A stretch of 10,329 nucleotides of DNA from Acidobacteriota bacterium (GTDB lineage: Bacteria > Acidobacteriota > Terriglobia > UBA7540). The position numbers were made by a program, and so were the translations under genes. The stretch covers positions 2,958 to 13,286 of the forward strand of contig JAKAWN010000168.1 of NCBI GenBank assembly GCA_021827245.1, given 5' to 3'. Below are positions 5,786-10,329 of the stretch, in pieces. The notes under the pieces are model-generated. The model searched no databases, was not told the origin of the DNA, and saw only the letters and a program-made list of their open reading frames with translations. Position 1 is the first letter of the stretch, and the number at the start of each line of letters is the position of its first letter.

Positions 5786-8011
5786 TCATTCATATCTCAG
5801 GGCCACCATGGGATCGACTTTGGTTGCGCGGCGCGCAGGAACGTAACTGGCGATAAGCGCCACGGCGGTCAGAATGAGCGAGGCGGCGATGAACGTGGCC
5901 GGGTCGGTGGGTTTGACCCCATAGAGCAAGCTGGACAAAAAGCGTGTCAGCCCGAGCGCGCCGAGAATGCCAATCGCCACGCCGAGCAGCGTCAGCTTGA
6001 ATCCCTGGCCGAGCACCAGCTTCAGCACCTTGCCCCGCGTCGCCCCCAGCGCCATGCGGATCCCGATCTCATTGGTTCGCCGGCTCACGGCATAAGAAGT
6101 GAGGCCATAGATACCAACGCACGCGAGGAAAACGGCCAGAATTCCGAAGAACGCAGACAATTCCGCAACCAGCCGCGGGGAGGCGATCGACGCGTCAACC
6201 TGATCGGCCAGGGTTCGAACACTCGCGATAGGCAGAGTTGCGTTGATATCGCGAGTGGCGCGCCGGACGGCATGCGTGATCACCGCCGGGCTGCCGGAGT
6301 AGCGAACCTCAAATTCGCGGAGGTAGAGGCCGATGCCCCAACTGGGCACGTACTGGGCGTAAGGAAAATATGCGAATGCCTCGGGAGTTTCGTCGAGCGA
6401 GTAATATTTCGCGTCCCGCACGACCCCAATCACCTCAATGTCATTGCTGTGTTCGGGGCCGCCGATCCCGAATCGTTTGCCGATGGGCGAACCACCAGGG
6501 AAAAACCGCCGCGCCATGGTTTCGTTGATGACCGCCACCTTCGGCGAGGCGGCGGTGTCCTGCGGGCCGAAGTCGCGGCCAGCGAGAATGGGCAGGCCCG
6601 TAGCGGCAAAGTAGCCCTGCCCCACAGCGTTGTACGAGGCGTCATGCTGCGATCCGGGCGCGGTGCGATATCCCTCCGCCCAGGCGGGAGCGTCCCAGCC
6701 TCCGTCATGGAACGTATAGATCGGGAAGCAGGAGGCGCGCACGCCGGGCAACGCGTCCACACGCTCTTCAATTTGACGGTACATATTCGCCAGCCTTGGC
6801 TCATCGGTGTAGCCCGTTGCCGAGGGATCAACCCTGAATAGGAGAACACCATGCTCGTTGAAACCTGTATCCACGTTCACAAGATTGACGAGGCTTCGAA
6901 TGAACAGACCGGCGCCGACCAAGAGAACCAATGAGAGCGCTACTTGGGAAATGATCAGGGCCTTGCCGAGCGGGCTCCGAGCGTGGGCGGACATCGCGCC
7001 CCGACCTTCCTTGAGCGAAGGAGTCAACTCGACCCGCGTCGAGCGCAGCGCGGGCAGAATTCCGAATAAGACAGCGCAGCCGAGGGAAACCAGCACTGTG
7101 AAAGCGAGGACGCGAGCATCCGGCGAAACATTTAGCGCAAACACATTTTGCGTGCGCGAGACCACGGCGAGGAGGAAGCGGCACGCCCACTCCGCGAATA
7201 GAATTCCCAGGGCGCCCCCGGCGCTGGCGAGCAGAACACTTTCCGTCAGGAGTTGGCGGATCAATCGCCTCCGCCCCGCACCCAATGCCATCCGCACGGC
7301 GATTTCCCGCTGCCGCGCGCTGCCCCGCGCCAGAAGAAGGTGGGCGATGTTGGCGCACGTGATCAGCAACACCAATCCAACAATCGCCATGAGCATCCAT
7401 AACGGCTTCGAAAAATCTTGGCGCAGAAGTGAATTGCCGGTCGCCGCTGAATTGAGTGTGATGTGCGCCTTCCGAATGTCTTGAAGCTGCTCTCCAGACG
7501 GTTTCGGCCCGGCGTATTCGCCGAGAATATTCTTGAGCGCCACGTTGACGTTGGCAGCCGCCTGCGCTCGGGTCACGCCGGACTTCAGCCGCGCGATGAT
7601 GTCAAGCGACCGGTAGGATTTGTCGTCCAGCTTGTGTGGACCGCGCGTAATCAGATCACTCATTTGCAGCGGAATCCAGAGGTCCGGCGAGCGGCCCACG
7701 GTGGCGCCAAAGAATCCCGGAGGAGTGACGCCGATGATCGTGTAAACAGTGCCCTCGATGGTCAGCGTCTTGCCTGCGATCGCAGGATCTCGAGAAAACC
7801 GGCTGCTCCACCAACCGTAACTAATGACTACCACCGGGTGGCCGCCCAGCGTCTGGTCGTCTGCGTCGGTAAAAACGCGGCCCAGTATAGGGTTGACTCC
7901 CAGGACGTTGAAGTAGGTGCCGGAAACGAGCGCCACCTCCATGGCCTCAAGGATCCCGCTCGCCCCGACTGTGCCGTGTAGACCGGCTTCGCCGCTGGCG
8001 AACGCCGCCAC
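5786..8011 (-). CDS. ADOP-type ABC permease, downstream part after a frameshift
   Basis: A 741-codon frame carrying most of an acidobacterial duplicated orphan permease, a MacB/FtsX-like membrane protein thought to work in export or as a mechanotransmitter. It is usually encoded without its own ATPase gene alongside. Visible here: the end of the first periplasmic MacB-like domain ([11 protein letters not shown] at 63-73; [24 protein letters not shown], 92-115); the first FtsX block with [21 protein letters not shown] (236-255); two further helices near 301-320 and 350-371; the second periplasmic domain (about 380-610); and the second FtsX block with [21 protein letters not shown] (647-667) ending [19 protein letters not shown]. 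The apparent GTG start at 8011 has no Shine-Dalgarno sequence and is internal to the domain. The frame is therefore a continuation of the gene beginning at 8532, not a separate gene. Confidence 0.9.
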   Translation of the reverse strand: MAAFASGEAGLHGTVGASGILEAMEVALVSGTYFNVLGVNPILGRVFTDADDQTLGGHPVVVISYGWWSSRFSRDPAIAGKTLTIEGTVYTIIGVTPPGFFGATVGRSPDLWIPLQMSDLITRGPHKLDDKSYRSLDIIARLKSGVTRAQAAANVNVALKNILGEYAGPKPSGEQLQDIRKAHITLNSAATGNSLLRQDFSKPLWMLMAIVGLVLLITCANIAHLLLARGSARQREIAVRMALGAGRRRLIRQLLTESVLLASAGGALGILFAEWACRFLLAVVSRTQNVFALNVSPDARVLAFTVLVSLGCAVLFGILPALRSTRVELTPSLKEGRGAMSAHARSPLGKALIISQVALSLVLLVGAGLFIRSLVNLVNVDTGFNEHGVLLFRVDPSATGYTDEPRLANMYRQIEERVDALPGVRASCFPIYTFHDGGWDAPAWAEGYRTAPGSQHDASYNAVGQGYFAATGLPILAGRDFGPQDTAASPKVAVINETMARRFFPGGSPIGKRFGIGGPEHSNDIEVIGVVRDAKYYSLDETPEAFAYFPYAQYVPSWGIGLYLREFEVRYSGSPAVITHAVRRATRDINATLPIASVRTLADQVDASIASPRLVAELSAFFGILAVFLACVGIYGLTSYAVSRRTNEIGIRMALGATRGKVLKLVLGQGFKLTLLGVAIGILGALGLTRFLSSLLYGVKPTDPATFIAASLILTAVALIASYVPARRATKVDPMVALRYE

Positions 8012-8532
8012 ACCAGAGAAGACCCGATTTTTTGCTGCATTTCGCGGTAGATGGGATACGAAAAGAGATGCATCTCACCGTCTGGGAAGTTCCCACTGTT
8101 ACCTGGCTCGTTGCCGGGGCCGAATAGAACCAAGGCTTCCGGATGGCGAACTGGCAACATTCGCAGGATCACCGCATCGACGAAGCTGAAAATCGCCGTG
8201 TTGGCTCCTATGCCGAGGGCCAGTGTCAGAACCACGACAATCGTGAAGCCTGGATTGCGGCGGAGTTGTCGCAGGCCGAAGCGAACGTCCTGCGCAAGTT
8301 CATTGATGAAGCGCACACCCCAACTGTCGCGGCATTCTTCCTTGACCTGCTCGACGCCGCCAAAAGTCCTGAGCGCCACGTAGCGCGCCTCTTCCGCGCT
8401 CATGCCGCTGGCGACATTCTGCTCGATTTGCTTTTCCAGGTGGAAGCGCAGTTCCTCGCTCAGTTCATCCTCGACGCGGCCCTTCTGAAAGAGCGAGCGG
8501 AGGAGAAGCGGGAATTTGTAGAGCCAGCGCAT
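7828..8532 (-). CDS. ADOP-type ABC permease, N-terminal part before a frameshift
   Basis: The true start of the permease is ATG at 8532. It lies 15 bases after the padR stop, with GAGG about 13 bases upstream. Residues 1-168 are family-like. They include a cytoplasmic prefix ([20 protein letters not shown]...[27 protein letters not shown] with a gap at 41-42), the linker [16 protein letters not shown] (82-97), the first membrane helix (98-122), and the start of the MacB-like periplasmic domain ending YREMQQK. After K168 the frame turns into unrelated Arg/Ser/Trp-rich sequence (about 66 residues to the stop at 7828), which is the permease read in the wrong frame. One added base at the A6 run restores [16 protein letters not shown], the expected family sequence, and a protein of about 915 residues. 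Confidence 0.85.
   Translation of the reverse strand: MRWLYKFPLLLRSLFQKGRVEDELSEELRFHLEKQIEQNVASGMSAEEARYVALRTFGGVEQVKEECRDSWGVRFINELAQDVRFGLRQLRRNPGFTIVVVLTLALGIGANTAIFSFVDAVILRMLPVRHPEALVLFGPGNEPGNSGNFPDGEMHLFSYPIYREMQQKIGSSLVWRRSPAAKPVYTAQSGRAGSLRPWRWRSFPAPTSTSWESTLYWAAFLPTQTTRRWAATRW
8028..8033 (-). other. Frameshift site in the permease gene (A6 run)
   Basis: On the coding strand the sequence reads CAG CAA AAA ATC. With seven As instead of six it would read CAG CAA AAA AAT CGG GTC, and the rest of the permease follows in frame. The break is thus explained by a single missing base in a homopolymer. A -1 slip on the A run would have the same effect. The zero-frame codons do not form a classic X-XXY-YYZ slippery heptamer. 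Confidence 0.85.
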
Positions 8533-8547
8533 TATGGCAGTACTACC

Positions 8548-8877
8548 TCACGAGTTTTCCAACACGAGGCCGATGGCGGTCGAGAGCCTTATCCAGTTTG
8601 CTTCCTCACGCTCCAAATACTTGCGCCCCGCTTGCGTCACCGAATAGAACTTTGCCCGACGATTGTTGTCCGATTCGCTCCACTTGGCCTTGATCCATCC
8701 GTTTTGCTCAAGGCGATGGAGGGCGGGGTACAACGCTCCTTGATTCACCTGGAGCACTTCCTTGGACACCTGACGGATGCGCTGGGCGATGCCCCAGCCA
8801 TGCATGGGTTCAGGGGCAATCGTCTTTAGGATCAGGAGGTCCAACGTTCCTTGGACCAAATCGGTTGGCTTACCCAT
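8548..8877 (-). CDS. PadR-family transcriptional regulator
   Basis: A 109-residue compact PadR (winged helix with a short C-terminal dimerisation helix), a DNA-binding repressor acting as a dimer. Typical features are LVQGTLDLLILKTIAPEPMHGWGIAQRI (7-34 in parts; helices one and two), the recognition region VNQGALYPALHRLEQNGWI (44-62), and the wing AKFYSVTQAGRKYLEREEANW (75-95). The Shine-Dalgarno sequence is the purine run GAGGGGGAG just before ATG 8877. It sits immediately upstream of the ADOP permease in the same direction, with 15 bases between, so the two form an operon. A PadR gene directly before this permease type is a recurrent acidobacterial arrangement. It probably represses its own promoter and hence the permease; the ligand is unknown. 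Confidence 0.9.
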   Translation of the reverse strand: MGKPTDLVQGTLDLLILKTIAPEPMHGWGIAQRIRQVSKEVLQVNQGALYPALHRLEQNGWIKAKWSESDNNRRAKFYSVTQAGRKYLEREEANWIRLSTAIGLVLENS

Positions 8878-8892
8878 TCTCGCTCCCCCTCA

Positions 8893-8939
8893 ACTATCGA
8901 CAAGAAATCCTAGCTCGCCTCTTGTCAATAGTCAAGAGG
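8893..8939. promoter_or_regulatory. Inverted repeats overlapping the padR promoter, probable PadR operator
   Basis: ACTATCGACAAG (8893-8904) and CTTGTCAATAGT (8921-8932) are inverted copies with one mismatch, separated by 16 bases. A second dyad, CCTCTTG (8918-8924) / CAAGAGG (8933-8939), overlaps it. Together they cover the -35 box and bracket the -10 box, where an autorepressor would act. Confidence 0.5.
8907..8935 (-). promoter_or_regulatory. Promoter of the padR-permease operon
   Basis: On the coding strand TTGACT (8935-8930) is followed after exactly 17 bases by TAGGAT (8912-8907), about 30 bases ahead of the start codon. The -35 box matches the sigma-70 consensus at five of six positions, the -10 box at four of six. 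Confidence 0.5.
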
Positions 8940-8954
8940 AGATTCCCAGATACC

Positions 8955-8962
8955 AAAGGAGG
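8955..8962 (+). promoter_or_regulatory. Strong Shine-Dalgarno deciding the start at 8967
   Basis: AAAGGAGG lies four bases before ATG 8967. The frame is open further upstream, but that part overlaps the padR start and promoter on the other strand. Confidence 0.7.
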
Positions 8963-8966
8963 CTTT

Positions 8967-9356
8967 ATGTTCGGACGGATGACGGCAACAATCCTCGCCC
9001 GGCTCGATGCGGGAAAGGACCTTGAAGCGGCAGTGGCGGAATTGCTGGCCATTGGCGACTATCCACAAATTGCTCGCTGGATCCAGTTTCCAACCGCCGT
9101 GGCGCTGTTCCTCGTGGTCCCCGGAGACCCGGAGTCCGGGGCCATCTACGTTTACGACCGCCGCGACGGGGTCTGGTACTGGGTGGATTTTGAAGACCAG
9201 AAGTATTCCGGCTACAACCTCGCCGACCTCGACGTGCTGCTTGAGCAATGCCACTTCTTGCGGCTTGTCGAAAACCCTCGCTTGCTCCGCGACCGGGAAT
9301 GGTTTGTAACTCCAGGCCGCTCACCAGTGAGCGAAGGGGTTCGCGCAAGCTGCTGA
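8967..9356 (+). CDS. Unrecognised 129-residue protein divergent from padR
   Basis: A soluble-looking protein with a helical N-terminus (MTATILARLDAGKDLEAAVAELLAIGDYPQIARWIQF). A strand-rich aromatic middle follows (TAVALFLVVPGD, GAIYVYDRRDGVWYWVDFEDQKYSGYNLADLDVLLEQC in parts, about 47-94). The C-terminus is basic and polar. The middle reads as a small alpha/beta domain. No catalytic motif, signal peptide or membrane helix is visible, and I do not recognise the family. It has one of the best ribosome binding sites in the window, which supports real expression. It shares an 89-base divergent region with padR, so the PadR operator could also influence it. No clear functional link to the downstream toxin-antitoxin pair. 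Confidence 0.65.
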   Translation: MFGRMTATILARLDAGKDLEAAVAELLAIGDYPQIARWIQFPTAVALFLVVPGDPESGAIYVYDRRDGVWYWVDFEDQKYSGYNLADLDVLLEQCHFLRLVENPRLLRDREWFVTPGRSPVSEGVRASC

Positions 9357-9378
9357 CGCCGTTTCCCTGTAATGGCAC

Positions 9379-9435
9379 AGACCCGGGTCTTGGCCATCGT
9401 TTGATGGCTTGATCAGACTGAGAGTGGCACTCAGT
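9379..9435. repeat. Cluster of three small dyads between two genes
   Basis: Three elements follow one another: the 12-base palindrome AGACCCGGGTCT (9379-9390); GCCATC (9393-9398) with GATGGC (9403-9408) around GTTT; and ACTGAG (9417-9422) with CTCAGT (9430-9435). The second is followed by TT only, so it would be a weak terminator for the gene ending at 9356. The third lies ahead of the toxin-antitoxin promoter region and could be an operator. Confidence 0.45.
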
Positions 9436-9466
9436 TCTTGACCCGTTATGTGGGAAGGGAATACGG

Positions 9467-9475
9467 TGGTACTAT
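9467..9475 (+). promoter_or_regulatory. Possible extended -10 promoter of the toxin-antitoxin pair
   Basis: TGGTACTAT is an extended -10-like sequence about 24 bases before the antitoxin start. No good -35 box is at the right distance (TTGACC at 9438-9443 is about ten bases too far), so this is tentative. Confidence 0.25.
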
Positions 9476-9498
9476 AAGCAAAGAAGAGGGAATTGACT

Positions 9499-9759
9499 AT
9501 GCCTATCACCCTGCGGCCGGAGCACGAACGGCTGATTTCCGAGGCGTTGCGTTCCGGCGCCTACCGGAGTCCCGAGGAAGTGATCAAGCGAGCGCTCGAA
9601 CTGCTGCGCGATCGAGACGCGTGGCTCGCCGAGAATCGCGCCAAGATGGAAGAGGGTTACGCCGCCGCTCAGCGAGGAGAACTCATCGACGGTGACCAAG
9701 TGCGCGCCCAAATGGACGAGAAGAAGCGTGCGTGGCTCGCTGAACAGCGGAAGGCATGA
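9499..9759 (+). CDS. ParD-type antitoxin (ribbon-helix-helix)
   Basis: An 86-residue antitoxin. ATG 9499 is preceded by AGAAGAGGG about eight bases upstream; an in-frame TTG at 9493 is less likely. The N-terminal 40 residues (PITLRPEHERLISEALRSG, then AYRSPEEVIKRALELLRDRD) are a typical ParD ribbon-helix-helix, which dimerises, binds its own operator and represses transcription. The charged C-terminal half (KMEEGYAAAQRGELIDGDQV and the KKRAWLAEQRK tail) would wrap and neutralise the toxin. The stop overlaps the toxin start as ATGA, the usual coupled antitoxin-toxin order. The pair could stabilise a plasmid or integrated element. Confidence 0.85.
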   Translation: MPITLRPEHERLISEALRSGAYRSPEEVIKRALELLRDRDAWLAENRAKMEEGYAAAQRGELIDGDQVRAQMDEKKRAWLAEQRKA

Positions 9760-10070
9760 GCCACTATCAGTTCACGCCTCACGCTGTTGATGACCTTTTT
9801 GAAATCTGGATTTACATCGCCCGCGACGATGTTGAAGCGGCTAACCGGGTTGAAGATGCCATTTACAATGCGTGCGCCTTCCTGGCCGAAGGGCCTCTGC
9901 GCGGGCAGGTCCGCGAGGATTTGACGAAGCTTCCGCTTCGGTTTTGGACAGTCCAAGCTTTTCCGAATTACATTATCGTTTACGATCCCGCGACCGATCC
10001 CCTGCAAATTATCCGCATCCTCCACGGTAGTCGGGACATTCTGGCGATTCTCGGCGAGGGTAACCCGTAA
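9756..10070 (+). CDS. ParE/RelE-superfamily toxin
   Basis: A 104-residue toxin starting at the ATG of the ATGA overlap with the antitoxin. The sequence follows the ParE/RelE fold: an N-terminal strand (YQFTPHAVDDLFEIWIYIA), two helices with DDVEAANRVEDAIYNACAFLA (29-49 in parts), GPLRGQVREDL, LPLRFWTVQAFPNYIIVYDP (59-78) and the C-terminal strand LQIIRILHGSRDILAIL. The conserved IxRILHGxRD end is clear. ParE members act on DNA gyrase and RelE members cut mRNA at the ribosome. Pairing with a ParD-type antitoxin favours the ParE side, but the target cannot be proven from sequence. Full length, no break. Confidence 0.87.
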   Translation: MSHYQFTPHAVDDLFEIWIYIARDDVEAANRVEDAIYNACAFLAEGPLRGQVREDLTKLPLRFWTVQAFPNYIIVYDPATDPLQIIRILHGSRDILAILGEGNP

Positions 10071-10329
10071 GCGTGGAACTGCCCTCGCCCTGGAAAATGA
10101 CCCGCCTCTAAGACCCTTCCCGAATGAGTGGAGTTCCGTCCGGTAATCGACGCGAAAAGCGTTTGTAACTCATTCCATCTGTGTCATTTAAGCCGTTCCC
10201 CACCAAGCGCTTTTTGGATGCACCGAAAATTTGACAGATATCCTCTTCTGGAGTATCCAAGAATCAGGTTTCTCGCATCTCGCCTCGCCGGGGTAGCTGG
10301 CGGTTTGTCCGCTCTCAGTATCCCGTCCA
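10071..10329. other. 259-base end region without a confident gene
   Basis: A frame on the + strand is open from GTG 10128 (internal ATG at 10218) to the window edge, with a hydrophobic segment after the ATG (FLASRLAGVAGGLSALSIPS). It lacks a Shine-Dalgarno sequence and the upstream part (SVCNSFHLCHLSRSPPSAFW) does not look like a normal protein. A short hairpin ACGC-GAAAA-GCGT at 10150-10162 followed by TT is a weak terminator candidate after the toxin gene. No tRNA or attachment site recognised. Confidence 0.3.

Noticed and set aside
5690..6841. Long + strand frame (383 codons) opposite the permease gene
   Set aside because: It is antisense to well-conserved permease domains. Its translation is Arg/Gly/His-rich with no recognisable family, typical of a GC-rich shadow frame.
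8011..8013. GTG at the start of the downstream permease frame as a genuine start of a separate gene
   Set aside because: No ribosome binding site, and it would begin in the middle of a periplasmic domain. The frame is simply the continuation after the frameshift.
8143..8829. + strand frame (228 codons) opposite padR and the permease start
   Set aside because: It covers two genes with clear family matches on the other strand. Its own translation is an antisense shadow.
1..10329. CRISPR array, tRNA or rRNA gene, insertion sequence
   Set aside because: No regularly spaced repeats, no cloverleaf-compatible TTCRA region with matching arms, and no transposase-like protein were seen on either strand.

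Overview
The window looks like chromosome or large-plasmid DNA of an Acidobacteriota-type organism. The main evidence is the PadR regulator followed directly by a large duplicated MacB/FtsX-type permease (the 'ADOP' family, acidobacterial duplicated orphan permease), an arrangement abundant in that phylum. The base composition is moderately GC-rich throughout. No rRNA, tRNA, CRISPR array or transposase was seen.

Region 1 (1-4799, + strand) is a tightly packed run of seven genes, the first cut by the window edge. Several junctions are ATGA or TGATG stop/start overlaps, so this is one translationally coupled operon continuing from upstream. Its recognisable anchor is a VirD4/TraD-like coupling ATPase with two membrane helices and Walker motifs. 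Two small membrane proteins precede it. After it come a secreted or membrane-anchored coiled-coil protein, a protein of unknown function, and a winged-helix protein resembling the 'replication-relaxation' family. Together they read as part of a conjugation or DNA-transfer module. No relaxase, pilus or VirB4-like gene lies inside the window, so those would have to be outside it.

Region 2 (4800-5236) has no convincing large gene. It holds a 31-base perfect palindrome, an imperfect direct repeat sharing its core, and a possible 49-codon Cys/His-rich small ORF. It is followed by a complete RNase HI gene with a strong Shine-Dalgarno sequence and a terminator-like hairpin at its 3' end.

Region 3 (5786-8877, - strand) is padR followed by the ADOP permease. 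The permease is split by a one-base frameshift at an A6 homopolymer (T6 on the + strand, 8028-8033). Reading one extra A restores a continuous protein of about 915 residues. The promoter upstream of padR has a good -35/-10 pair overlaid by inverted repeats, a plausible PadR operator.

Region 4 (8967-10070, + strand) holds an unrecognised 129-residue protein divergent from padR, a short intergenic stretch with several small dyads, and a complete ParD/ParE-type toxin-antitoxin pair. The last 259 bases have no confident gene, only a weak open frame running off the edge.
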